From Pararoseomonas baculiformis (GTDB lineage Bacteria > Pseudomonadota > Alphaproteobacteria > Acetobacterales > Acetobacteraceae), in contig NZ_JAGIZB010000009.1 in the NCBI RefSeq assembly GCF_017813395.1, positions 1 through 64,000 of the forward strand: a stretch of DNA of 64,000 bases, written 5' to 3'. How positions within the stretch are numbered: the first letter of the stretch is position 1; each line of letters begins with the position of its first letter. The notes below the pieces were generated by a model. That model was not told the origin of the DNA. It saw only the letters and a program-made list of their open reading frames with translations, and made no database searches. Shown in pieces: positions 48,835 to 59,443 of the stretch. The position numbers and the translations under genes are program-made.

Positions 48835-50456
48835 TGCTCTCCCGCCGTCCCCTCCTGCTCGGCGCCGCCGCCGTGGCCTCCTTGCCGCGCTTCGCGATCG
48901 GCCAGTCCGACCAGCGCCCCGCCATCAACATCGCCGTGCAGAAGATCTCCAACTCCAACACGCTGGAGGTGCTGCGCGAGCAGTCCAATGTGGGCGAGCG
49001 CATCTTCTTCTCCTCCCTCTGGGAAGGGCTGATCGGCCGTGACTGGCTGAACGAGCTGAAGACCGTCCCCATGCTCGCCACCGACTGGCGCCGCATCAGC
49101 GACAGCGTGGTGGAACTGACGCTGCGCGAGGGCGTGCGCTTCCACAATGGCGACGTGATGACGGCCGAGGACGTGGCCTTCTCCTTCGGCCGCGAGCGCA
49201 TGTTCGGCGACACCCCCGCCACCGCCCAGGGCCGCACCATCTCGGTCCGCGGCGATGTCATCCCCTCCCCGGCCCAGCGCGAGCTGCCGGCGGAGGTGAC
49301 GGGCGTGGCCCGCCGCTCCTGGCCCGCGCTGGAGCGGGTGGAGATCGTGGATGCCCGCACCGTGCGCTTCCACAACGCCACCCCGGATGTGACGCTGGAA
49401 GGCCGCCTCTCCCGCTTCGGCAGCGAGATCATCTCCCGCCGTGCCTATCAGGAGGCCCGTGGCTGGTTCGACTGGGCGCGCAAGCCCGTGCTGACCGGCC
49501 CCTACAAGGTGGTGGAGTTCCGCCCGGACCACTCCCTTACCCTCGCCTCCCACGATGAGTACTGGGGCGGCCGCCCGCCGCTGCGCCAGATCCGCTTCCT
49601 GGAGGTTCCGGAGGTCTCCGCCCGCATCAACGCCCTGCGCAGCGGCGAGGTGCAGTTCGCCTGCGACATCCCGCCCGACCAGATCGCGGGCATCGAGCGC
49701 GAGCGCGCCTATGAGGTGCAGGGCGGCACCATCCTGAACCATCGGCTGACGGTGTTCGACAAGAACCACGCCGCCCTGCGCGACCCGCGCGTGCGCCGCG
49801 CCTTCACCCATGCCATCGACCGCAAGGCGATCGTGGACAGCCTCTGGGGTGGCCGCACCGTGGTGCCGCGCGGCCTGCAGTTCGAATATTACGGCGACAT
49901 GTATGTCCAGGACTGGGAGGTGCCGAAGTTCGACCAGGCCGAGGCGCGGCGCCTGCTGCGTGAGGCGAACTACCGGGGCGAGCCCATCCCCTATCGCCTG
50001 CTGAACAACTACTACACCAACCAGACCCCCACCGCGCAGGTGCTGGTGGAGATGTGGCGCCAGGTCGGGCTGAACGTCTCCATCGACATGAAGGAGAACT
50101 GGTCGCAGATCCTGGAGCGCGGCGATGCCCGCGCCGTGCGCGACTGGTCCAACTCCGCCCCCTTCAACGACCCCGTCTCGTCACTCGTGGCCCAGCACGG
50201 CCCGAACGGCCAGCAGCAGCAGGTTGGCGAATACAGCAACGACGAGCTGAACCGCCTCTCCGTGGAGCTGGAGACCGGCACGGACCGCGCCCGCCGCAAG
50301 CAGGTGTTCCGCCGGATGCTGGAAATCGCGGAGCGCGAGGACCCCGCCTACACGGTGCTGCACCAGAACGCGACCTTCACCGCCAAGCGGCGCGACATCA
50401 AGTGGCGGGCGGCCCCGGCCTTCGCCATGGATTTCCGCCAGGGCAACTGGGGCTGA
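48831..50456 (+). CDS. Dpp-type solute-binding protein 1
   Basis: 541 residues, SBP family 5 (peptide/nickel/opine type). The signal peptide SRRPLLLGAAAVASLPRFAIGQ has a twin-arginine pair and no lipobox. Core motifs are REGVRFHNGDVMTAEDVAFSF, GPYKVVEFRPDHSLTLASHDEYWGGRPPL, VRRAFTHAIDRKAIV and EDPAYTVLHQNATF. The start overlaps the hydrolase stop: GTG 48,831 has GAGGAG 8 bases ahead; ATG 48,834 is next in frame. It is followed with a 1-base overlap by a close paralogue. By position the ligand is expected to be a phosphonate ester or phosphodiester rather than a peptide, but no binding residues prove it. Confidence 0.9.
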   Translation: MMLSRRPLLLGAAAVASLPRFAIGQSDQRPAINIAVQKISNSNTLEVLREQSNVGERIFFSSLWEGLIGRDWLNELKTVPMLATDWRRISDSVVELTLREGVRFHNGDVMTAEDVAFSFGRERMFGDTPATAQGRTISVRGDVIPSPAQRELPAEVTGVARRSWPALERVEIVDARTVRFHNATPDVTLEGRLSRFGSEIISRRAYQEARGWFDWARKPVLTGPYKVVEFRPDHSLTLASHDEYWGGRPPLRQIRFLEVPEVSARINALRSGEVQFACDIPPDQIAGIERERAYEVQGGTILNHRLTVFDKNHAALRDPRVRRAFTHAIDRKAIVDSLWGGRTVVPRGLQFEYYGDMYVQDWEVPKFDQAEARRLLREANYRGEPIPYRLLNNYYTNQTPTAQVLVEMWRQVGLNVSIDMKENWSQILERGDARAVRDWSNSAPFNDPVSSLVAQHGPNGQQQQVGEYSNDELNRLSVELETGTDRARRKQVFRRMLEIAEREDPAYTVLHQNATFTAKRRDIKWRAAPAFAMDFRQGNWG

Positions 50457-52104
50457 TGCCGATGCCGGTCCTGACCCGCCGTTCCGCGCTGGCTTCGGCC
50501 GGCGCGGCCCTCGCCAGCCAGCTCCCCCTGGCGCGCTTCGCCATCGCGCAGTCCGACCAGCGCCCTTCCGTAACCGTGGCGGTCCAGAAGATCGCCAATA
50601 CGAACACGCTGGAAACCCTGCGCGAACAGTCGAATGTCGGCACCCGCCATGGCGGGTCCTATGGCGAGGCGCTGATCGAGCAAGACTGGCTCGGCGATCT
50701 CCGCCTGCAACCCGGCCTGGCCACGGAATGGCGCCGGGTGGATGAGCGCACGCTGGAATTCACCCTGCGCCCCGGCGTGCGCTTCCATGACAACAGGGAG
50801 ATGACGGCGGAGGACGTCGCCTTCTCCTTCGGCCCCCAGCGCATGTGGGGCGCGGATCCCGCCGCCGCCCGCAACCTCTTCGGCAATGTCCCCGGGCGCA
50901 CCGGGAGCAAGGAGCCGCCGCCCGAGGCCGCCGCCATCGCCCGCCGCACCTATCCGGGATTCGAGCGGATCGAGGTGGTGGATGCGCGCACCGTGCGCTT
51001 CGTCAACCGCGTTCCCGACCCGGCGCTGGAGGGGCGGCTTTCCCGCACCACCGGCATGATCCTCTCCCAGGCTGGCTTCGAGGCCGCCGGTTCCTGGCTG
51101 GACTGGGCGCGCAAGCCCGTGGGCACCGGCCCCTACAAGGTGACCGATTTCCGCCCGGACCAGTCCCTCACCCTCGTCGCGCATGACGAGCACTGGCGCG
51201 GCCGCCCGCCGCTGCGCCAGATCCGCTTCATCGAGGTGCCGGAGGTTTCCGGCCGCATCAACGCCCTGCTCTCGGGCGAGGCCGACTTCGCCTGCGACAT
51301 CCCGCCCGACCAGATCGGCGCGCTGGACCGCTCGGCCCGGCATGAGGTGGTGGGCGGCCCGATCATGAACCACCGGCTGACGGTGTTCGACAAGTCGCAC
51401 CCCAGCCTGCGCGACGCCCGCATCCGCCGCGCCTTCACCCACGCGATCGACCGCAAGGCGATCACCGATGCCCTCTGGGGTGGCCGCGCGCCCGTGCCGC
51501 CGGGCCTGCAATTCGCCTATTACGGCCCGATGCTGGTGGAGGGCTGGGAAGCCCCGCGCTTCGACCCCGCCGAGGCCCGCCGCCTGCTGCGTGAGGCGAA
51601 CTACAAGGGCGAGCCGATCCCCTATCGCCTTCTGAACAACTACTACACCGCCCAGGTCCCCACCGCGCAGATCCTGCTGGAAGGCTGGCGCGCCGTCGGG
51701 CTGAACGTGGTGATCGAGATGAAGGAGAACTTCCCGCAGGTTCTCTCCAATGCCGGCGCGGGCACGCCCGCCGGCCGCGGCGTGCGGGACTGGTCCAACT
51801 CCGCCTCCTTCAACGATCCCGTCGCCTCCCTCACCGCCCAGCACGGCCCGCAGGGGCAGCAATGGCAGATCGGGGAATGGCGCAACGAGGAGTTCGGCCA
51901 GCTCTCAGCCGTGCTGGAGGGCTCGATGGACCAGGAGGAGCGCCGCCGCACCTTCCGGCGCATGCTGGAGATCGCGGAGCGGGAGGACCCCGCCTACACC
52001 GTGCTGCACCAGACCCTGAACTTCACCGCCAAGCGGCGCGATCTTCCCTGGAAGGCCGGGCAGTCCTTCTTCATGGACTTCTCCGCCCGCAACTGGGGCG
52101 CCTG

Positions 52105-52105
<1 letters not shown>
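50456..52105 (+). CDS. Dpp-type solute-binding protein 2 (tandem paralogue)
   Basis: 549 residues, SBP family 5. Signal peptide TRRSALASAGAALASQLPLARFAIAQ. It shares long identical runs with the preceding gene (SDQRP at the mature start, YRLLNNYYT, RRAFTHAIDRKAI, CDIPPDQI, REDPAYTVLHQ), so the pair arose by duplication. Differences are grouped in the middle lobe and include a few short insertions (e.g. NAGAGTPAGRGVRDW). Two binding proteins for one transporter would widen the range of ligands. Its ATG overlaps the stop of gene 1 and its TGA overlaps the next ATG. Confidence 0.9.
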
Positions 52106-53081
<976 letters not shown>

Positions 53082-53085
<4 letters not shown>

Positions 53086-54128
53086 CCGACACCGCGCCCG
53101 AGCCGCTGCTGCATGCGCAGGACCTCGTCCGGCGCTACACCATGCGCCAGGGTTTCTTCGGCCGCCCCGTGGAGGTGCGCGCCGTGGATGGCGTTTCCCT
53201 CACCCTGCATCGTGGCCGCACCCTCGGCCTGGTCGGCGAATCCGGCTGCGGCAAGTCCACCACCGGCCGCATGGTGCTGGGGCTGGAAGTTCCGGATTCC
53301 GGCGGCGTGGCCTTCAGGAACGAGGCGATGCCGCATCCTTCCACGCCGGAATGGCGGCGCCTGCGCGCGCGCATGGCCATGGTGTACCAGGACCCGCTCG
53401 GCGCGCTGGACCGCCGCCTGGACATCGGCACGCAGGTCGCCGAGCCGCTGGAAATCCACAGGATCGGCACACGCGCCGACCGCCCCGCGCGGGTCGAGGC
53501 GCTGCTGCGCGATGTGGGCCTGCGCACGGATCATGCGCGGCGCTACCCGCATGAACTTTCCGGGGGCCAGCGCCAGCGCGCCGTCCTCGCCCGCGCCCTG
53601 GCCACCGGCCCCGACCTCCTGGTCTGCGACGAACCCATCAGCGCGCTGGATGTCTCCATCCAGGCCCAGGTGATGAACCTGCTGGCGGAGGTGCAGGCGC
53701 GCACCGGCGTGGCCATGCTCTTCATCTCGCACGACCTGCGCGCCGTGCGGCAGATGAGCCACCGCGTCGCCGTGATGTATCTCGGCCGCGTGGTGGAGGA
53801 AGGCGAGCCGGACGACGTGCTGCACGCCCCTGCCCATCCCTATGCGCAGGCCCTCGTCTCCGCCATCCCGCATCCGGGCCGCAAGGGCGGCCGCATCGTG
53901 CTGCGTGGCGATCCGCCCAACCCCGCCGCCCGCCCGCCCGGTTGCGCCTTCCACCCGCGCTGCGCCTTCGCCGCCGCCCTTTGCGCGCGGGAAGTTCCCG
54001 CGCTGAAGCGCCGCCCCAGCGATGGGCGCCTCGTCGCCTGCCACGTCGCCCATGGCGACGTCGCGCCGAATGACGGCGCCGTGCCCACCGCCATTTCGGA
54101 TCCCCTTCCCGCCCGCGAGGCCGCCTGA
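53082..54128 (+). CDS. ABC importer ATPase, DppF type
   Basis: 348 residues. Walker [10 protein letters not shown], signature [15 protein letters not shown], Walker [14 protein letters not shown]-loop ISHDLRAV, and a cysteine-containing C-terminal tail ([20 protein letters not shown]). Forms a heterodimer with the DppD-type subunit. Start overlaps the previous stop by 4 bases; stop TGATG overlaps the permease start. A ~28-residue C-terminal extension ([23 protein letters not shown]) is not conserved in typical DppF. Confidence 0.93.
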
Positions 54129-55063
54129 TGTTCCGCTTCCTCGGGCTGCGTCTCGCCCGCGCCCTGCTGACCCTGGCGCTGGTGGTGACCTTTGCCTTCG
54201 TCGTGCTGCGCCTCTCCGGCGATCCCGCGCTGCTCATCATGTCCGCCGACGCGCCGCCGGAGGCGATCGCCGCCTTCCGTGAATCCTGGGGGCTGAACGA
54301 CCCGCTATGGCAGCAATATCTCCGCTACTTCACCGCCATCTTCCGCGGCGATCTCGGCCAGTCCATGCGCGATGGGCGCCCGGCGATCGAACTGGTGGCC
54401 GAGCGCATCCCCGCGACCCTCGCCCTCACCCTCCCCGCCCTGCTGATCAAGATCGGGCTGGGCATCCCGGCCGGCGTCTATGCCGCGCTCCACCGCAATT
54501 CCTTCGCGGACCGCGCGGTGATGCTGCTGGCGGTGGCGGGCTTCACCGTGCCCTCCTTCGTGCTCGGCCTGGTGCTGGTTCTGGTCTTCGCCGTCACGCT
54601 GGGCTGGCTGCCCTCCGGCGGGCAGGAAAGCTGGCGGCACGCGATCCTGCCCGTGATCACCCTGGGCATCGGCGGTGCCGCCGTGCTGGCGCGCTTCACC
54701 CGCTCCGCCATGCTCGAGGTTCTGGGCCAGCCCTATATGCGCACGGCCCTGGCGAAGGGCGTGCCCTGGCATGTGGCCGTGCGCCGCCACGCCCTGCCCA
54801 ACGCGGCCATCCCCACCGTCACCATCGTCGGCTTCATGGTGGGCAGCCTGCTCGCGGGCGCGGTGGTGGTGGAAAGCGTCTTCTCCTGGCCCGGCGTGGG
54901 CCGCCTGCTGGTGGTGGCGGTGGCGAACCGCGACCTGGCGGTGGTGCAGTGCATCCTGCTGCTGGTCGCCGCCACCATGGTCACCGCCAACCTCGTCGTG
55001 GACCTGCTCTACGGCGCCCTGGATCCCCGCCTCCGCGTGGCGCCGAAGGGAGCGACCGCCTGA
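54128..55063 (+). CDS. ABC importer permease, DppB type
   Basis: 311 residues, six membrane helices. The first helix (ALLTLALVVTFAFVVLRLSGDPALLI) and the N-terminal motif are typical of DppB/OppB. EAA loop: YMRTALAKGVPWHVAVRRHALPNAAIPT (~200-227). ATG and TGA overlap both neighbours, so it is part of the fully coupled operon. Confidence 0.93.
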   Translation: MFRFLGLRLARALLTLALVVTFAFVVLRLSGDPALLIMSADAPPEAIAAFRESWGLNDPLWQQYLRYFTAIFRGDLGQSMRDGRPAIELVAERIPATLALTLPALLIKIGLGIPAGVYAALHRNSFADRAVMLLAVAGFTVPSFVLGLVLVLVFAVTLGWLPSGGQESWRHAILPVITLGIGGAAVLARFTRSAMLEVLGQPYMRTALAKGVPWHVAVRRHALPNAAIPTVTIVGFMVGSLLAGAVVVESVFSWPGVGRLLVVAVANRDLAVVQCILLLVAATMVTANLVVDLLYGALDPRLRVAPKGATA

Positions 55064-55953
55064 TGTCCGACATCACCCTCAACACCGCCCCCGCCGCGCC
55101 CGCCACCGCCGCGCCACCCGCCCGCAAGCGCGCGCGCATGCCGGCCATGGTGATCTTCGCCATCATCTGGCTCGCGCTGATGCTCCTCACCGCCTTCGCC
55201 GCGGATCTCATCAGCCCCTATTCCTACACGGCGCTGGACCTGCGGAACCGGCTGACGCCGCCCATCGGGCTGGGCGGCGAATGGGTGCATCCCCTGGGCA
55301 CGGATGAGCTGGGGCGCGATGTCCTGTCCCGCCTCATCCAGTCCGTCCGCATGAGCCTGCTGATCGCCTTCGGCGCCACCGTGATCGGCGCCGTGCTCGG
55401 CGTCTCGCTGGGCTTCCTGGCCGCCCATTTCCGCGGGCTGGTGGAACAGGCCGTGCTCGCCCTGGTGGATTTCCAGGCCGCCATGCCCTTCCTGATCCTG
55501 GCGCTTTCGGTGCTCGCCTTCTTCGGCAATTCCCTGCCGCTCTTCATCTGCCTGCTCGGCCTGCATGGCTGGGAACGCTACGCCCGCATCGCGCGCGGCC
55601 TGGCGGTCTCCGCCGGGGCACAGGGCTATGCCGCCGCGGTGCGCCAGCTCGGCGCCTCGCCATGGCGCGTCTATGGCCGCCACGTGCTGCCGAACATCGC
55701 CTCCACCCTCATCGTCTCCATGACCCTCGCCTTCCCCGAGATCATCCTGCTGGAAAGCGGCCTTTCCTTTCTCGGCCTCGGCGTGCAGCCACCCATGACA
55801 TCGCTCGGCAACATGGTTGGATACGGGCGCGAATACCTGACGCGCGCGCCCTGGATCCTGCTGGCGCCTTCCACGGTGATCGTGCTGACGACCCTTTCCG
55901 TCAGCCTGCTCGGCGACTGGCTTCGGGACCGTCTGGACCCCACGCTGCGGTAG
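55063..55953 (+). CDS. ABC importer permease, DppC type
   Basis: 296 residues. The cytosolic N-terminal segment is rich in Ala, Pro and Arg. The DppC motif LGTDELGRDVLSRLIQSVRMSLLIAFGA follows the first helix, and the EAA loop is GYAAAVRQLGASPWRVYGRHVLPNIAST (~185-212). Last gene of the hydrolase-transporter operon. It ends 65 bases before the convergent GNAT stop. Confidence 0.93.
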   Translation: MSDITLNTAPAAPATAAPPARKRARMPAMVIFAIIWLALMLLTAFAADLISPYSYTALDLRNRLTPPIGLGGEWVHPLGTDELGRDVLSRLIQSVRMSLLIAFGATVIGAVLGVSLGFLAAHFRGLVEQAVLALVDFQAAMPFLILALSVLAFFGNSLPLFICLLGLHGWERYARIARGLAVSAGAQGYAAAVRQLGASPWRVYGRHVLPNIASTLIVSMTLAFPEIILLESGLSFLGLGVQPPMTSLGNMVGYGREYLTRAPWILLAPSTVIVLTTLSVSLLGDWLRDRLDPTLR

Positions 55954-56009
55954 GGCACCGGAGGGAACCCTGGGCAGCCCTCCAGCAAGGCCGCAAACGG
56001 ATGGAAGGT

Positions 56010-56030
56010 CCAGGAAACCTAGTTTCCTGG
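56010..56030. terminator. Hairpin between convergent operons (overlaps GNAT stop)
   Basis: A perfect 9-bp stem CCAGGAAAC/GTTTCCTGG with loop CTA. It covers the GNAT stop codon at 56,019-56,021. It could stop transcription from the DppC side. It may be part of a palindromic element together with the hairpin at 56,041. Confidence 0.5.
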
Positions 56031-56549
56031 CGAAAGGGGCCCGGGGAAGGCGGAACCTTCCCCGGAGGCAACATCCTTCGCCATCTCGATCGCATGGGCC
56101 CGGAACCCGAAGCGCCGATACAGCGCTTCCGCCCCCGCATTTCCCGCCAGCACACCGATCATCAGCCGTGGCACGCCGCGCGCGGCTGCCAGGCGCTCCG
56201 CTTCCCTGAGCAAGGCCTGCCCGATACCCTGGCGGCGCGCCTCATCCCGCACGAACAGCTCGGCGACATAGGCATAGGGCCGCAAGGGCGCGCGGACATA
56301 GGCGGCGTCCTCCTCGAAGCAGAGGAAGAGATGCCCCACCACGCACCCGCCCCGTTCCGCGACAAGGGCAGCGCCGCCGGTCTCCTCCACGCGCTTCAGC
56401 GCGGCCGATAGGGACTCCCCGGCGCCTTCCGGGTCGGTGCGGCGATTGCCCGCGATCGGCTCCTCGAAGCGGTTCAGGCCAAGGAACTGCTCCACCAGCG
56501 CCGCATGGTCGCTGGCGCGAGCGGCCCGGATCCGAAGATCCGGCGTCAC
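56019..56549 (-). CDS. GNAT-family N-acetyltransferase
   Basis: 176 residues. Acetyl-CoA motif A: AYVAELFVRDEARRQGIGQALLREAERLAAARGVPRLMIGVLAGNAGAEALYRRFGFRAH, with the pyrophosphate loop R-R-Q-G-I-G-Q. Family substrates are amines, and phn operons often carry such enzymes to acetylate aminoalkylphosphonates. The start overlaps the preceding phosphodiesterase by 4 bases (ATGA). The last ~15 residues (from about VASGEGSAF) are encoded by two GC-rich palindromes (56,010-56,030; 56,041-56,065) and look like an added tail. Confidence 0.85.
   Translation of the reverse strand: MTPDLRIRAARASDHAALVEQFLGLNRFEEPIAGNRRTDPEGAGESLSAALKRVEETGGAALVAERGGCVVGHLFLCFEEDAAYVRAPLRPYAYVAELFVRDEARRQGIGQALLREAERLAAARGVPRLMIGVLAGNAGAEALYRRFGFRAHAIEMAKDVASGEGSAFPGPLSPGN
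56041..56065. repeat. 10-bp-stem palindrome in the 3' end of the GNAT gene
   Basis: CCGGGGAAGG / CCTTCCCCGG with a 5-base loop. Similar in style, though not in sequence, to the 3' hairpin of the composite repeat (CCGGGGAGAGGAAG). It lies inside the last codons of the GNAT gene and ~10 bases from a second hairpin. Confidence 0.6.
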
Positions 56550-57997
56550 CCCATGCGCCCGCCATGGCGGATCACCGTGCCGCGCCCCTCGCCGGCCAGC
56601 ACGATCTGCTGCCGATACTCGCCCAGGCCCGTCTCCAGCACCCGGCGCTCCCGCGGCGCCTCATCGCCCAGCAGCGAGCGCCCGGCCAGCGGTGCCAGGG
56701 GCGCCACGCCCAGCAGGTAAAGCAGCGTCGGCGCGATGTCGATCAGCCCCACGGGCGCGACATCCTCCGCCGCCTCCACCCCCGGCATCCGCAGCGCGAT
56801 GAGATTGGCCATTTCCTGCCGGTGCAGCCCGCCATGCATGCCGCCGCCGGGCGCCAGGTCCTTGCCCACGATCGGGCTGTTCCCGGCCAGGCCCCAGCGA
56901 TCCGCATCCGGCCCGCCGCGCATGCCGAGGAGCAGGGGCGCGGACCGGCCATGTTCCGCATTCACCAGCGCCAGGTCGAAGGTGCCGGGCCATGGGCCTT
57001 CCACCCCGTTCCCGCCTTGCGCCAGCAAGGCGCCGCACCACGGCTTCTCCTGCAGCGCGGCCGCCAGCCGGCCCATGCGCGCGTGATCCGTCTCCGCGGG
57101 CCAGAGCCAGCACATGGTCCCGGCCCCGATGGAGAGATCCGCGCCCGGCCGGTCCAGCACGCCCTCGAAGCCGAGGACCGAGAGTTCCGCCAGCAGGTCG
57201 AAGGACTCGGTGGTGCCGACATGCCCGTGGTCGGACATGGCGATCACCGCCATCTCCTCCGCCCCCGGCATCGCGGAAGCCGCGGCCAGCACGCGCGCGA
57301 AGGCATCGTCCGAGGCACGCAGCGCCGCCCGCGTGGCCGGCGTGTCCATGCCGCTGTAGTGGAAGGACCAGTCCGGCTCCGTCAGCCAGAGCACCGCCAC
57401 GTCGGGCTGCCATTCCGGCAGCACCACATCGGCCATGGCGCGTCCCGCATATTCCATCAACGGCACCTTGTCGGCGCCCGCGGGCGGCGCGCCGATGCGC
57501 GCCACCACGCGGTCCCACACCTCCGGCGTCTCGCTCGCCTCGCGCCCGGCCAGGCTCATCACCGCCGAACCATTCGCCCGGGCGCGGGGATCGAGCAGAT
57601 AGGCCCCGCCCGCCGAACCGCTATGCACCAGCGCGAAGCGACGCCCCGCGGCGGCGAGCGAATCCGCGAAACGCGGCGTGGCGACAAAGCCCGCGCCGTG
57701 ATGCGCCACCGCCCGCCGCATGTCCTCTGCCGATGCGGTGTTGAGGAAGGTCCCCTCACGCGCGGAGACGTCGGGAAAGGCGTTCTGGATGATCCCGTTC
57801 ACCGCCGGGGGCTGGCCCGTGGCAATGGTGGTGGCGCAGACCCGCGTGAGGGATGGAAAGACCGAGGACGCCTCGGTGAAGCGCCTCGTGCCACCCAGGA
57901 AGGCCGAGAGGACCGGCATCCGGTCCGGCGTGACAAGATCCGGGCGCAGCCCGTCGAACAGCACGATCAGCACGCGGGCGGCACGCGGATGGGTCAT
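56546..57997 (-). CDS. Nucleotide pyrophosphatase/phosphodiesterase-like hydrolase
   Basis: 483 residues of the alkaline phosphatase superfamily, NPP branch. Metal site D15 in LIVLFDGLRPDLV; likely nucleophile T51 in VFPSLTRVCATTIATGQ; LTEPDWSFHYSGMD, IAMSDHGHVGTTES and GGGMHGGLHRQEMANL supply the other metal ligands (D, H, D-H, H). No signal peptide. This branch includes phosphonoacetate hydrolase and phosphodiesterases. With a phn-type acyltransferase upstream and GNAT downstream, a role in breaking C-P or P-O bonds of imported compounds is a fair inference. It starts 17 bases after the hexapeptide gene. Confidence 0.85.
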   Translation of the reverse strand: MTHPRAARVLIVLFDGLRPDLVTPDRMPVLSAFLGGTRRFTEASSVFPSLTRVCATTIATGQPPAVNGIIQNAFPDVSAREGTFLNTASAEDMRRAVAHHGAGFVATPRFADSLAAAGRRFALVHSGSAGGAYLLDPRARANGSAVMSLAGREASETPEVWDRVVARIGAPPAGADKVPLMEYAGRAMADVVLPEWQPDVAVLWLTEPDWSFHYSGMDTPATRAALRASDDAFARVLAAASAMPGAEEMAVIAMSDHGHVGTTESFDLLAELSVLGFEGVLDRPGADLSIGAGTMCWLWPAETDHARMGRLAAALQEKPWCGALLAQGGNGVEGPWPGTFDLALVNAEHGRSAPLLLGMRGGPDADRWGLAGNSPIVGKDLAPGGGMHGGLHRQEMANLIALRMPGVEAAEDVAPVGLIDIAPTLLYLLGVAPLAPLAGRSLLGDEAPRERRVLETGLGEYRQQIVLAGEGRGTVIRHGGRMG

Positions 57998-58014
57998 GGC
58001 GGGGACTTCGTCTC

Positions 58015-58695
58015 TCAGGATTGCGGCGCGGGATCGTATTTCGCGCAGAAGGCCTCCGCGCCCAGGCTGCGGAAATCCAGCAGCGCTTGGCGCAGACGTT
58101 CATCGCCCCAGTTCCACCAGGCGATGCGATGCAGCGCCGCGATCACCTCGGGCGTGAAGCGATGGCGCAGCACGCGCCCGGGCACGCCCACCACGATGGC
58201 GAAATCCGGCACGTCCTTCGTCACCACCGCGCCCGCGCCGATGGCCGCACCGGTTCCGATGGTCACGCCGGGAAGGATCACCGCCCCATGCCCGATCCAG
58301 ACATCCGGCCCCAGCACCACCTTGTGGTCGCGCCGCCACTGGAAGAAGGCCGCGTCATCATCGCCCAGCCCATAGGCCGAGGAACGATAGGTGAAGTGGT
58401 TCAACGCCACCCGCTCCAGCGGATGGTTGCCCGGGTTGATCCGCACCTGCGCCGCGATGGAGCAGAAGGGGCCGATTTCCGCGTAGATGATGTCGCTGTC
58501 ATTCGCGACATAGGCGTAGTCCCCGAAATGGCTTTCCGCCACGCGTGTCCGCGCCCCCACCTCGCACCAGCGCCCGAAGCGCGTGTCGCGCACCCGCGCC
58601 GTCTCATGGATCGCGGGGGCATGCCCCAGCACCTTCCCGGCGCTGTCCGGATCGGCCTGCGGGGAAGGGGGGCGGGGCTCGGCAGGGTTCGTCAT
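58015..58695 (-). CDS. Hexapeptide-repeat acyltransferase, phosphonate-metabolism type (TIGR03308-like)
   Basis: 226 residues. A left-handed beta-helix made from hexapeptide turns (ARVRDTRFGRWCEVGARTRVAESHFGDYAYVANDSDIIYAEIGPFCSIAAQVRINPG, then GPDVWIGHGAVILPGVTIGTGAAIGAGAVVTKDVPDFAIVVGVPGR). The family hallmark HPLERVALNHFTYRSSAYGLGDDDAAFFQWRRDHKV strongly resembles the transferase found in C-P lyase and other phn operons. It would acylate an amino- or hydroxy-phosphonate intermediate in the cytosol. ATG 58,695 starts a three-gene operon (transferase, phosphodiesterase, GNAT). A proline-rich ~25-residue N-terminal extension is present. Confidence 0.87.
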   Translation of the reverse strand: MTNPAEPRPPSPQADPDSAGKVLGHAPAIHETARVRDTRFGRWCEVGARTRVAESHFGDYAYVANDSDIIYAEIGPFCSIAAQVRINPGNHPLERVALNHFTYRSSAYGLGDDDAAFFQWRRDHKVVLGPDVWIGHGAVILPGVTIGTGAAIGAGAVVTKDVPDFAIVVGVPGRVLRHRFTPEVIAALHRIAWWNWGDERLRQALLDFRSLGAEAFCAKYDPAPQS

Positions 58696-58744
58696 GCTGG
58701 CTGGGGAACTGCCCAGACATCCGGATGATTCGCCCGCCCGGTCC

Positions 58745-58774
58745 GGTGACGCTTCCGGGAAGGATTGGTGACGC
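58745..58774 (-). promoter_or_regulatory. Direct repeat upstream of the transferase operon
   Basis: GGTGACGC occurs twice (58,745-58,752 and 58,767-58,774), 22 bases apart, i.e. two DNA turns. Read on the coding strand each is GCGTCACC, similar to a Pho half-site (CTGTCAC). The pair lies 50-79 bases before the transferase start. It could be an operator for a same-face-binding dimer; the link to PhoB is tentative. Confidence 0.35.
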
Positions 58775-58810
58775 CACCTCCCCGCCCGCGGCTTCGTCCT
58801 GCCGCGCCGC

Positions 58811-59377
58811 TCAGCCGCGGAAGGGGCGGCTGAGGAAGGCCGAGCCCGCCAGCCCGAAGCGCCAGGGAATCTCCACCGCCCTGGATATCCCGATGCGCGG
58901 CCCGGCCAGCACGGGCACCTCCCCCTCGCGCGGCAGAAGGGCGAAGGGCGGGCGATCCAGGGGCAGCCCATCCATCGCACCGGTCACGCCCAGCGCCTGG
59001 CTCAGCCGCCCCGGCCCGCTGCAGAGCAGCCGCACCGGCTCGACCCCGCGCCGCTCCCGCATCGCCGGCAGCCCCGCGCTGGGCTCCAGCGCCCGGATCA
59101 GCACGGCGCTCCCCGTCTCCCCCGCCCCGCAGACGAGGTTCAGGCACCAGTGCAGGCCGTAGGAACGATAGACATAGGCATGGCCCGGCGGCCCGAACAT
59201 CGCCGCGTTGCGCGGGGTACGGCCACGGAAGCTGTGGGAGGCCGGGTCGTCCCGGTCATAGGCTTCCGTCTCCACGATCAGCCCGCCGGCATCGGCGACC
59301 AGCAGCAGCACCCCGATCAGGTCCCGCGCCACATCGGGCGCGGGCCGGGCGAAGAAGCCTTGCGGAAGGACGGCCAC
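58811..59377 (-). CDS. DNA-3-methyladenine glycosylase (AAG/MPG family)
   Basis: 188 residues. Base-excision repair enzyme removing alkylated purines. Motifs: [38 protein letters not shown] (catalytic Glu in E-T-E-A-Y), [31 protein letters not shown], and [14 protein letters not shown]. All active-site residues are present. GTG 59,377 with GAGG 6 bases upstream is the start. It stands alone, about 115 bases ahead of the transferase operon and 66 bases after the carboxypeptidase stop. Confidence 0.93.
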   Translation of the reverse strand: MAVLPQGFFARPAPDVARDLIGVLLLVADAGGLIVETEAYDRDDPASHSFRGRTPRNAAMFGPPGHAYVYRSYGLHWCLNLVCGAGETGSAVLIRALEPSAGLPAMRERRGVEPVRLLCSGPGRLSQALGVTGAMDGLPLDRPPFALLPREGEVPVLAGPRIGISRAVEIPWRFGLAGSAFLSRPFRG

Positions 59378-59443
59378 GGAACCTCGGTGAAAGAGCCTGC
59401 CGTGCCGATAGCATCGCCGCCCGCGGCACGGCAGGGGGAAGCG

